Below, one piece after another: positions 9,049 to 18,900 of a stretch of DNA of 64,000 nt; position 1 is the first letter of the stretch, and each line of letters starts with the position of its first letter. Under the pieces are notes generated by a model, which saw only the letters and a program-made list of their open reading frames with translations, made no database searches and was not told the origin of the DNA. Made by a program: the position numbers and the translations under genes. The stretch spans positions 124,001 to 188,000 of the forward strand of contig NZ_MWQE01000003.1 in the NCBI RefSeq assembly GCF_002210285.1, in the 5' to 3' direction. This stretch comes from Fibrobacter sp. UWR2. Lineage in GTDB: Bacteria > Fibrobacterota > Fibrobacteria > Fibrobacterales > Fibrobacteraceae.

Positions 9049-9139
9049 CATCGTCATCCCCGCTAACCAGCATCGTCATCCCCGCGAAGGCGGGGATCTT
9101 GTTGGCTTACATCGTCATCCCCGGCTTGACCGGGGATCT
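9049..9139. repeat. Cluster of two full and one partial GTCATCCCCGC hairpin repeats
   Basis: A half element at 9049-9063 (CATCGTCATCCCCGC) is followed by complete hairpins at 9072-9099 (GTCATCCCCGC, GAAG loop, GCGGGGATC) and 9110-9139 (GTCATCCCCGG, CTTGA loop, CCGGGGATC), each introduced by CATC. They lie between convergent genes and may serve as a two-way terminator. Confidence 0.75.
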
Positions 9140-9140
9140 G

Positions 9141-9566
9141 TTAGCCCTTGAGAATTTTCAGCAGCTGTTCCGTGCGCTTCTCGATGAGGATGAACGCCTC
9201 GAACATGCGGGCTTCGCGCCACTTGGTCAGGTACTTCGCGCGCCATTCGGCAGCGACCAGGTCGGGAGCCTCGGGAGCGTCCTCGTTCCTGTACCACACT
9301 TCCTTGGTGATTTCCTTGATCATGTCGCCCATCTCGGCGGCGGGCTGGAGGCTGCCCTTGCACAGCAGCAGGGCGCGCAGGTTGTCGAGCAGCACCTCGT
9401 CGCTCGGGTTGTCCGAGTCGTCGCGGGCGCAGTCCCAGATTTCACCGCGGTGGCGTTCCGTCCAGCCCATGAGGTGCTTCTCGGTGCGTTCAAGTTCGCC
9501 TTTCGCGAGTTTTTCCTCTACCGCTTCGCGCGGGTAGTAGATGCTGTTCGGATAGAATTCGATCAT
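9141..9566 (-). CDS. Small soluble protein, unknown function
   Basis: 141 residues, no signal peptide or membrane segment, rich in Trp, Glu and Arg and predicted mostly helical. I do not recognise the family. It starts at 9566 (MIEFYPNSIYY) with AGGG seven bases upstream as a possible ribosome-binding site. The gene lies directly downstream of tRNA-Leu on the same strand (21 bp between), so it may be read through from the tRNA promoter. It ends against the hairpin repeats. GC and codon use match its neighbours. Confidence 0.6.
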   Translation of the reverse strand: MIEFYPNSIYYPREAVEEKLAKGELERTEKHLMGWTERHRGEIWDCARDDSDNPSDEVLLDNLRALLLCKGSLQPAAEMGDMIKEITKEVWYRNEDAPEAPDLVAAEWRAKYLTKWREARMFEAFILIEKRTEQLLKILKG

Positions 9567-9586
9567 GGTATTGCCCTAAAGGTTAA

Positions 9587-9672
<86 letters not shown>

Positions 9673-9735
9673 TGTGCGTGCCAAATATACAAAAAATAAC
9701 GGAATCGGTATGCTCCCTGAGTGCGAACAAATTGC

Positions 9736-9747
9736 TAGATTGTGGAC
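9736..9747 (+). promoter_or_regulatory. Candidate leaderless promoter, -10 box TAGATT
   Basis: TAGATT at 9736-9741, then GTGGAC, then ATG at 9748: the six-base spacing seen at several other genes of the window. An in-frame GTG at 9742 is an alternative start. Confidence 0.45.
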
Positions 9748-10254
9748 ATGAAACGTTTAGCATTGACAATTGCCATCCTCTTGGCTTCGGCCGGGTCCGT
9801 TTTTGCCGGCGATATTTACGATGAATTCAGGGAACAGCTCGCTTCTATCCGCGACAGCTATGTAACTAGCCTGAACATGGCCATTGAAGACGCCAACAGC
9901 AATGGCGATGCTTCCGGCTGGTTCTGGATGCGTGACCAGGGCCTTGCCGCCACCTGGAAGGATCTGGACTTCGAACCGCCCGAATCCCCCCTCACTGTCA
10001 AGGAAATCCCCTACGGCTTCCGCATCTCGGGCAGCATTAGCGGCTTCGGGATCGATATCGAGGTGTTCGTATGGACGCGCGATTCCGATGTCCAGTACAC
10101 CGTCACATACCGTTCGAGTGCAAACGCGAGCATGAAGGAGGTGGTGAGGGAAGTGTTCGTGAACGAGCAGTCCGACTACCCCATGAAATGCGCGAAGGGG
10201 GCGGTGGCCTGCTATAACGGAAAGTCCACCTTCGGCAAGCTCAAAAAGAAGTAG
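9748..10254 (+). CDS. Secreted protein of unknown function
   Basis: 168 residues. A clear signal peptide (MKRLALTIAILLASAGSVFA, cleavage before GDIYDEF) is followed by a soluble domain of about 148 residues with alternating beta strands (FRISGSISGFGIDIEVFVW, VQYTVTYRSS) and two cysteines near the C-terminus (MKCAKGAVACYNG) that could form a disulphide. No family recognised. It stands alone, between tRNA-Leu and the minor-pilin operon; no ribosome-binding site is visible and a TAGATT box lies six bases before the ATG. Confidence 0.65.
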   Translation: MKRLALTIAILLASAGSVFAGDIYDEFREQLASIRDSYVTSLNMAIEDANSNGDASGWFWMRDQGLAATWKDLDFEPPESPLTVKEIPYGFRISGSISGFGIDIEVFVWTRDSDVQYTVTYRSSANASMKEVVREVFVNEQSDYPMKCAKGAVACYNGKSTFGKLKKK

Positions 10255-10350
10255 GGCCGGATCGGCCGTCAGAACCCCGAAATTGCGTAAAAAAAACGAA
10301 AAATCGCACTTTTAGGCGAATTTCCTCACATGAGTAAATAAAACTTTACC

Positions 10351-10491
10351 GCTTTCGGGTTTTTATATATATATTTCGAGATAGCAGGGGCGCCGAATGG
10401 CGCCTTATGCGTGTTTTGTCGTACTTGGAAAATACGAAAATTACTAACTTCTTGTAAGTCAAAGAGTTACGGTTTTCGCTGGAGAGAGTGT
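10351..10491 (+). promoter_or_regulatory. Promoter and structured 5' leader of the minor-pilin operon
   Basis: A TATATT box (10370-10375) lies in a TATATATATATTT run and would give a leader of about 110 nt. The leader contains a perfect hairpin GGCGCC-GAAT-GGCGCC (about 10390-10405) and a weaker CGTA...TACG stem near 10420-10440, and ends with GGAGAG before the ATG at 10492. It does not match the c-di-GMP riboswitch consensus I know. Upstream, 10255-10350 is AT-rich with no gene. Confidence 0.45.
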
Positions 10492-11046
10492 ATGTTGAAT
10501 GCGTGTTCGGATAAGCGCGGCTTTACTTTGGTCGAAGCGCTCGTGGTGGTCGCCATCATTGGCGTCCTCTCCGGTATGGGAGTGGCTAGTCTCCGTGGTG
10601 CCGTCGCGAACAGCCGCATCAAGGACGCGGGTATCAACGTGACCGCATTTGTGCAGAGCGCGGCGAACGAAGCGACGCGGTTGAACGAGAAGTTGTGCGT
10701 TGTCGTCTCGAACCAACATACCATGAAGCTTTACAAGGGCGCGTGTGGCAGCACCTTCGAGGAAGGGAATCTGCTGAACCAGCTTGTCCTGGAGGCCGGC
10801 AACAAGTTCATAACGGCGAGCAACAACGTGAACTGCCCGGAACTGGGCGAGTCGCAGAGAAGCCCGAAGACATCCATGGAACTCGTGCCGAAGGTGGGCG
10901 TGTCGCCGATACCTACGGGCTGCTTCCTTGTCCGGTATGGCGAAACGGACCGCTTTGCCGCCTCTATCAAGATGCCGAGCAGGTTCCCGATGTACTACAA
11001 GCTGAGTTACGACAGCGGAAGCGAAAACAGCTGGTTTGAATTCTAG
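10492..11046 (+). CDS. Type IV minor pilin / GspH-FimT-like prepilin
   Basis: 184 residues. The prepilin signal is CSDKRG|FTLVEALVVVAIIG: cleavage after Gly, mature Phe1 and Glu5, then the hydrophobic helix. The C-terminal part is a compact pilin head with paired cysteines (LCVVV, KGACGS, NVNCPEL, TGCFLV). Minor pilins of this type start the assembly of the pilus or pseudopilus tip. I chose ATG 10492 because GGAGAG precedes it; a longer reading to 10411 lacks a ribosome-binding site. First gene of a four-gene operon. Confidence 0.85.
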   Translation: MLNACSDKRGFTLVEALVVVAIIGVLSGMGVASLRGAVANSRIKDAGINVTAFVQSAANEATRLNEKLCVVVSNQHTMKLYKGACGSTFEEGNLLNQLVLEAGNKFITASNNVNCPELGESQRSPKTSMELVPKVGVSPIPTGCFLVRYGETDRFAASIKMPSRFPMYYKLSYDSGSENSWFEF

Positions 11047-11055
11047 GTGGGTTTT

Positions 11056-11565
11056 ATGGGTAAGAATCTGAAGAGCAAGAAAGGTTTCGGTATCACGGAA
11101 GTGCTTATCTCCGCGGTGGTTCTCGGGCTTTTGTACATGGCTGTCCTCCACATGCAGACAGGCAACCGCGAGGCGCTCTTGCGTATACGCGGCCGTGACG
11201 GCGCCATCGAGGTGGCACAGCAGGTTATCGATTCCCTGAACCGTATCGGGCTTGCGTCGATCCCGGACCCGTCTATACCGCCGGCCGAAGGCGATGAAGA
11301 TGAACTGGATGCCGCCGGCAACTATGTGTGGCACTGGGGTGCGATCTCGCGTTCGTGGGACCGCGGTGACAAGGTGGGCGGCGGACAGGCGACAATCGAC
11401 TATACCCCGACGGTGACCGTCATGCCGACATCGGACTATGTCGTGACGGATTCGTCGAGTCTCGAAAAGGTAAACCATGTGTTCGCGAAGCAGGTGAACG
11501 TGCAGGTGTCCTGGCAGTTCAAGGGTTCCACGCAGTCCATCAACATGTCGACGGTAATTCGGTAG
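11056..11565 (+). CDS. Type IV minor pilin, PilV-like
   Basis: 169 residues. The prepilin motif is NLKSKKG|FGITEVLISAVVLGLL (Glu5 present), then a helix and a head domain of about 130 residues in which no cysteines are visible. The prepilin motif and place between FimT-like and PilW-like genes are typical of PilV. The ATG at 11056 follows AGGTGGG with good spacing; a GTG at 11047 is less likely. It lies 9 bp after the first pilin gene and 7 bp before the next. Confidence 0.8.
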   Translation: MGKNLKSKKGFGITEVLISAVVLGLLYMAVLHMQTGNREALLRIRGRDGAIEVAQQVIDSLNRIGLASIPDPSIPPAEGDEDELDAAGNYVWHWGAISRSWDRGDKVGGGQATIDYTPTVTVMPTSDYVVTDSSSLEKVNHVFAKQVNVQVSWQFKGSTQSINMSTVIR

Positions 11566-11572
11566 GTAGAGA

Positions 11573-12979
11573 ATGAAAAAGACCAGTCACAGTCAGATGC
11601 TACTTCGCAAGGCGGGCTTCACGCTCGTCGAACTCTTGGTGTATATCGCCATCTTGGGTATAGTGGTCATTGTGGCGGGCCAGGCGTTCAGCAACTCGAC
11701 CAAGATACGCGTGCGTACGCAGAGCATGCTCAAGGCATCCGAGGTGGCAGAGAACGTGGCGACCTTGTTCAAGACGGACGTCGCGCAGACCGGCGCGAAG
11801 AGTTCGATGGAAGCCGGTACTACGGATGCCGGTAATAATTTTGGTGCGGTTCATACCACCGTCTATATGGACCCGACGAATTCCTCGTCTAGCAATGTGG
11901 ACCAGTCCTCGTTCCGGATATCTTCCAGCAGCAATTACAGCGACTTGACCATACGTCGCCTTCGCTATGATGCAAACGGCTATTACCAGGCTACCGAAGA
12001 AGTTCGCTGGTATGTGGAGGATAAGATTCTCAAGCGTTCCTGCAAGCTTATCGAGAAGAAGGCCGGGTTGACTCTTACCGATGATGACCCGTGTGCAGAT
12101 GTCGGCTCATCTCCCGATGGAATCGAAATGGCCTCGGGAGTCGAGACTTTCCTTGTCCAGGCGGCAAAGCCCAGCGTGGAAACCGCTAACGAACAGGTGT
12201 TCCCTGCTTCCGATGCGGGTGGAACCTTCAATTTCTATTCAAGGTCGGGTGACATGAAATACGTGGGACTCTCGACCGCAAGTGCAACTGGAGAAGCGGG
12301 CGTTGGAGGAACAAGTGTCGTCCTGACCAATTTCTTCTCGAATTTCGACAATACGACCCAGGATGTCATTGAGGAGACAAGCCAGAAACTCAACCAGGTC
12401 CTTGCTATGGAGAATAACACACTGGAAGGGACGCACACGTGGGCGAGCGCTTGTGAGAAGATTACCCTTGAGGAAGGGCAGGTGTACGAGATTTCCTTCA
12501 ATGTGGATCCTCCGACCGGAGTAGGAGACGAAAAGAACAGGAGCCTTTCCTTTGTTCCTGGGGTGGACCACATGTCTGTTGGATTCAGGAGCGTGACTAC
12601 GGGCGACTTCCCGAGAAAGGGTGGCGCTAAACTGATCGACGACTTCCTATTTTTCCCGCCGCTCGATGCCAGCAAGGGTAGCGGCAAGCGTACCATGCGC
12701 TTCACTGTTCCGGAAAAGATTGAAAACGTGTGTCTGGCGTTCACGTTTGCCTGCTATTCTCCCCTGGTTCATCAGGGAAGGCTTAAAATATCTTACTTGA
12801 AATTGAAGAAGGTTGCCGGAACGAATTATGTATTCGATAACGGATACAACCCTGAATCTCACAAGAACGACAAGAAGAATATCAAGGCGCTCAAGTTGAC
12901 ACTAAAAATTGAGCGCAATGGAGAAGGTGGTAGCAGCGAAGTTGTCGTGCCTATCCCGAGCAACGGCCCCACTGACTAG
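11573..12979 (+). CDS. Type IV minor pilin with extended head domain, PilW-like
   Basis: 468 residues, about twice a normal minor pilin. The prepilin signal is LLRKAG|FTLVELLVYIAILG. Residues 30-260 resemble a PilW-type head. Residues 280-440 form an extra beta-rich domain (QVYEISFNVDPP, SVGFRSVTTGDFP, TMRFTVPEKIENVCLAF) that looks like a jelly-roll carbohydrate-binding-type fold; this is inference from pattern. It starts 7 bp after the PilV-like gene and is followed by the giant pilin gene. Confidence 0.75.
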   Translation: MKKTSHSQMLLRKAGFTLVELLVYIAILGIVVIVAGQAFSNSTKIRVRTQSMLKASEVAENVATLFKTDVAQTGAKSSMEAGTTDAGNNFGAVHTTVYMDPTNSSSSNVDQSSFRISSSSNYSDLTIRRLRYDANGYYQATEEVRWYVEDKILKRSCKLIEKKAGLTLTDDDPCADVGSSPDGIEMASGVETFLVQAAKPSVETANEQVFPASDAGGTFNFYSRSGDMKYVGLSTASATGEAGVGGTSVVLTNFFSNFDNTTQDVIEETSQKLNQVLAMENNTLEGTHTWASACEKITLEEGQVYEISFNVDPPTGVGDEKNRSLSFVPGVDHMSVGFRSVTTGDFPRKGGAKLIDDFLFFPPLDASKGSGKRTMRFTVPEKIENVCLAFTFACYSPLVHQGRLKISYLKLKKVAGTNYVFDNGYNPESHKNDKKNIKALKLTLKIERNGEGGSSEVVVPIPSNGPTD

Positions 12980-12987
12980 GAGAATGT

Positions 12988-15900
12988 ATGGATAAGAAAT
13001 TACAACAGCATCGTCATTCTCGCGCAGGCGAGAATCTGTCGCCAAGGGCGGGTGTCTCTCTTGTCACCGTTTTGCTCTTCATGCTTGTGGCGACAATCGC
13101 TGCAACGGCTACTTACAAGTGGCTGACTTCTGAAGGCCGTTCCTCGGGTTCGCGCCTGCAGAAACAGATGGCGTACCAGAGCGCTATTGCGGGTATCGAT
13201 AATGCTCGCGCTTGGATGACATTCCATGCAAATGATGTCGGCGCACTTGTCAAGCAGTATAAGGATGGGAACTACGTTCCTATTAACCTCGATGCGAATC
13301 TGCGCTCGTTGCAGCGCCCTGGGCAGAATCATCACGTCTGGCTGGTCGGCGTGAATGCTCCTACAGATGGTTCCACGTATAAGTTGAAGATCTTGTCGTC
13401 TGGTGAAGCGAGCGGCGGTGCAAGGCATAGCGAAGTTGCCATTTTCAATGTGAACGGTTTGTACCAGGTTACACTCCCCGAAGAGGAGCATCCTAAAAAG
13501 AAAATCCCGTTCGATTATGCATACTTTGGCGGAAGTTACGATGGTGCCGGTTCCCTCACGATGACATCGGCTATCGTTAACGGTAACTGGTATGGAAACC
13601 CGCAGGGGATTGAGAAGAAGTTCGTGGTGACCGGAAACGCAGACCTTACGGGTAACGATGTCCGTATCGGAGAATTGGCCTGTGTGGGCGGAAATATGAA
13701 TCCCGAAAACCAGGGCTTAAATGGTAAGGATATCTATGTCGGCAAGAATTTCACCGGCAACATGGGACATCTTTCTGGCAATGCGTATTTCGACGGCGAT
13801 GTGACTCCCAGTTCGGCAGGTGAGTTCATAATAGACGGGAATGTCACACTGAACGGGAACTTGCAGACGGCTCAGTCGTCAAAGAATATGACCTTTGGCG
13901 GGAACCTTTGCCTTGATGAAGATGCCCATATATTGTCGAAGGGTACGAACTATAAGTTTGAAAGCAAAGGTGATGTGTGGATGCCGGGCCCGCAGAACAT
14001 CTGGTATGGCACCATTAAGTATAGCGGATGTACCTGCGAGAGGGAATTCTGCCCCAGCTGGGGCTGGGGAGGCGGTTGCCAGAAAACTACGACTACTTGC
14101 ACGAGCGGCGGCAAGATATGGGAAATGACTGGGTGGGCAACGTATACCCTGATTTCTTGTGCCGAGGCGAACCTGTCTTCGGATGGGGATAACTATGCGA
14201 AATACGACAAGATTGTTCTGGGTGGCGTGGGCAAGACCGTCTACATAAAGAGCGGGCATTCGTGGAGCGAATACGCCGCGATGGTTGAAAACAAGACATT
14301 TACGGAAACAGAGGGCCGCATCATTAAGTGCAACTTGAAACCTGGAGTGATGGCTCCTGATGCAAACCATGGATATTGCGATAACGAACGCCCACATGGC
14401 GAACTCGATGTTGGGCCTGGAGAAAAGTGGAAGGGGTATACTTATTCCCCGTATCCGGAAAGGGAATCTAAGGATAAACTGTACTATTCCTATTATCTGG
14501 AACCGGGGCATACGGATGTTACGCTGGATGACTTTGTCGATGAATACTGGATATGGTGTACTAGTTGGGCGACAAACATGTTTGGAACAAAATACTGTGA
14601 AACGTCGGCTCCGGGCGGAGTCAATGTCTTGACATACTTTGTTGATGGCGAACGATTCTGGGATGGCTATGAAGGCCATGAACGTAAACGTTTGAATTAC
14701 GAGGGCGGCAAGCCGACCGGCTCGCCCTACTGTACGGACCAGACAGGCATGGGTCCCGGAAATGAATTAAATAGGTATCGTCCCAAGTGTGGTGTGACGC
14801 CTTGGTTCATGTCTAATGGAACTGTGACGAATACTCCGCCTTCTGTCAAACCGACATGTGCCGAGGCGGTGAAGGATAGCTGTGACTCTATCTGGGAAAA
14901 GAAACCCGGGTGCGACGGATCTTCGTACAAGGTCGATGACGTGTTGGTTACGGCCAGGGCTAAGTTCGAACCCTACGCAAGCAAGGGTTGCGCGGCCAGT
15001 ATTACAAGGTACAATGGTGACCTTGTAACCAAGCTGAACCAGTGCTACGAAGAGAACAAGAACGATGCGACCAAGCGGGAGACGAATCTCTACAATGGAT
15101 ACCTAGTGGTTAAGGTTTCCGGTGGTACGAACAGTACGAACCCTGCGGGAACGTTAGATGGTAAGTTCATCATTATCGCCCAGGACGCGCTCTATACGAA
15201 ACTTCCGCCAACAACAGAAGGCTCCTCGGTTCTCCTGTACTTGGAAAAGGGGGCCAACACGCTCAACGACGTGACGGTTTCGAATTACTTCATCTACACG
15301 GAGGGTGACATCGGTTCTGGTAACCAGTTCAATCTGACCGGAACTATCTATGCAACGGCGGAATCCTGCGCTGGCCTTGGCAAGTTGCAGTCTTCCTCGC
15401 TCACGTACAACCAGCAACTGGTAGATGACCTGTCGGCTGCGGGCGTTATATGCCCGAACGACGGTACTGTTTGTGGTGGCACTGGTAGCGGAGGCTCTGG
15501 TGGTAGCAGTGATCCTTCGGGATCTACGTCTGGTGAAGAAGAAGAGTCCTCGACTCCGTCGAATGGAACGGATGCGTACTATATTTCGATGGCCCCGCAA
15601 CTGGGCGTGACCTTGGAATCCCAGTACGAGAACAACGAGGCTCTGCCTACTAGCAACAACCAGGCAACTCTTTCTCCGTCGTTTATCGTGCTTCCGCGTG
15701 TGCTCTACCTGCCCTCCGACCCGTTCGGCGAACTGCGGGACTACTACAACGTGCTCCCGCTGAATGGCTCCACGTTGAAGAAGGCCGATGTGAGCGTCAA
15801 CTCCTGTATCGGCGCTGCAGGCGGCATTCCTACTTCGGGCAAGTTGTATTCGGGAACGGCGCTTTCCAAGGGCATCTACAAGTGTACTGCCAAGGCAGGC

Positions 15901-18900
15901 GGCTATGATGATGTCCCGTTCTGGGTGGTTATCGGTAATAATCACCGCGGCTCCCTGCCGATAACGTTTGTTGATCCTGACCAGAAGATTACGGCAGGTG
16001 GCAGCAAGACTGTTCAGGTGGTTGTACCCCCGAATACGCCGTCGGTATCGTTGGCTGTGAATTGCCCGAGTGCTGATGACCATTGGAGTTACACGCTGGA
16101 ATCCTCTGGGCAAAAGCTGGATGGAACGACGACGTGTGTTTTCCCCATTCAGGGAGATGCGTCTACGAACAAGGTAGTGGATTTGTTTACGGTGACGACG
16201 GATGCCGAAGCAACGCATGGCTCCATCACCTTCCAGTTGCTCACGGGCGAGAATTACAGCATTGGTAGCCCCTATACATCAATGGTACACATGGCGAGTA
16301 ACGCAACGCTCGACAGGGAAGAAGTCACGGCGACGGATATCGCTAACTACTGTAGCGACCATCCGGCTAATTGCCCGCCCGAAGGGCAACGAGGCGAGTC
16401 CGCTTGGCCCAATTGTACCACGAATGAGACATGGGTTGAACCGACAGGCATCACCTATGGTACAGAAATCAAGAACTCTCGCTGGAACCTTATCGTTGGC
16501 GGCTCGGGCACGTTGCAACTTGCCGGCCACGACATTACGAATTGCGTGGCGATTGTTCCCAATGAAACTATCGATGTTTCGGAAATTAATGCGGACGATA
16601 CAAAACAGCTCCGTGCAAGCCTGAAGGCACTCAAGCGTACCATCAAGTTGACATTTGTGGGCCAGATAACGGACGACCCCGTGATATCGATTAGTGTCGA
16701 TAACACTCCGTCTGAATGTAAGTACAGTGAATCTGGTGATGACAAGTCTTGTTATGTGACGGCATTTAGCGGCCAGTCGGTGACGTTGAGTATCAATAGG
16801 ACCTCTTATCCCAAGTTCAACTACTGGGATTGTTCCGGTATTAGTTGCCCCGTCACAGATCCGATTTCTAGCGAAACATATAATGCATTTACCATCAAGG
16901 ACGATAACTCGGTGGTGTATGCGCATTTCAACGAGGCCGATAGGCACTGTTTCTTCGACGAATTCAAGTCCGGTACTCTCCAGTGCAGTTATGCCGAGAC
17001 GGAGTACTGTGTCGACAAGTGTGGCGATGCCGCCGATGCGACCTGTGTTGGCGTAGTTGACGGTAGTGGTGTGTTCACCAAGTCCAAGTGGCATCTGGTC
17101 TCTGGCAGGCTGGGCGATATCGATGTGGTGTCTGGGAATATTTCCCTGCACCGCTCGGGCCGTAGCACCGCCGATCCTGTCACCATCTTGAGTACGGTAA
17201 ATGCGGGTACATACGGAACCCTGAAGGCTCTGTTCCAGTTGCCTAGGGAAACCTCGAGTCACAACCGCAATTCGCAGGAAATTTCCAAGTCGGGATTCTT
17301 GCTGCATTCCAATACGACAGGTAGTGAATACTTGATGCTGAATATGTTCATCGGGCAGAACGGCTACTTGGAAGCACAACTGTGCAACAATAGCGGTAGG
17401 TGCTTGAACGGTGTGCTGAAGGATGCTAACAACAATCCTGCTCCGGTCTATTCCTCGAGCATGATAATGATGTCTGCGACAATCGGTATCGATGGCTACC
17501 TTGCCATCGCGGCATTTACGGGCAACTACTATGGGAGTCCGACGGAATACGACCTGGTGTTCAATCTGAATGATATTGGTACTAGTTACATGGACGTCGC
17601 CCATGAGTTTGTCGGATTCGGCCTTGCCGATGCCAGCTTCAAGCTTTACGGTATTGGCTGGAAGAGTGATACCTATTCGGCGGAATGTCACGATACTTAC
17701 CCGACGGTCAAGTGCTCCTTTGCGGCTGTGGCCACAGATGGCGTGATTCCGACGGAAACCTATGTAAAGCCGTGGATAGGTCATTCGGGATGGTTTGATA
17801 CAAAGAAGTATAGCGGTTGTACCGAAAAGTTCTATTACATCGGAGCGGACGCCTGTTCTGGCTCGGCAACCACTGAGACGTTGTGCCCGTCGAATGGCTA
17901 CAACTTTAAAACGAATGGATTGCATGGCTATAAGGAAGGCACGACCGATGTGAAGACGGCTAAGGCCTGGCTGGAATGCTCGGTTAATTCGGAAGATGCT
18001 CCCTGGGCGCAGGAAACCGAGAGCGAACGCGCCCATTGCGGAACGTTCTGGACAGGGGTAATCAAAGAGTGTTCTGACCTCGTTGAAATTACGGATGCGG
18101 CTAATTTGACTCTTTCGGCTGGGCAGGAGACCACGGCTTCCTTGACGAATGCCGTTAACTTGCGTGGAACCTCTATTGCTGTTGAATTCAACGAGAATTC
18201 CGGCATAGACGTGGAAGTCTGGCTGATAAGTGAAAATAGCAGTTGGGGCGCTCAGGGCTATGCCAGCAAGTCCATCATTGTGACGAGCAAGGTTGGCCGC
18301 TTTAGTGTAGATACGGCGATGACCGCCGGTATGGATGGCTTTGACCCGGAAAAGGTTACGCAGATTGTGTTCAAGAATCGTACGAATTCAGCGCTTACGG
18401 TGAAGAGTGTTGTTGCTTCTTGTAAGAACGCGGTTGATATTGAGGGTTGTACTGCTGACTTTGCAGATGGCAAGTGGACCATTCTGATTGACGTCAAAAA
18501 CAAGGATAACGTCGCTACATACGGTGCCGAGGCAAAGGTTGATGGTGCGACCGTGTTCGATACGACAGACACTAATCCGAATCAGTCCAGTGAAAAGATT
18601 CTGTTCGAGAAGGCGGATAATCCCTATGCGGAATACCAGGGCAAGAGGTACGACATTTCGGCGTCCATCGTGAACAAAACTGGCTCGATGGCCTCGAAGT
18701 CTTGCGATGTAACCCCGTCGATTATTGGTAGCGTTACGCGTTCTTGTAGTGTGACGGGCTCGCCGAAAAAGCAGGGCGATGGCCTGCCGCGACTCAATAT
18801 AAACCTTGATGGTTGCCCCACTGGTGGCTGTCAGTACGAAGTCTATATTGGCGATGCTATGCTGGATGGCTATCCGAAATCGGGTAGTGGAACGATTAAT

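Noticed and set aside
10376-10491. c-di-GMP riboswitch before the pilin genes
   Set aside because: The conserved core sequences of GEMM-type riboswitches are not visible; only generic hairpins are supported.
15154-18036. Long Arg-rich minus-strand frames inside the giant pilin gene
   Set aside because: Composition and lack of any motif mark them as antisense shadows.
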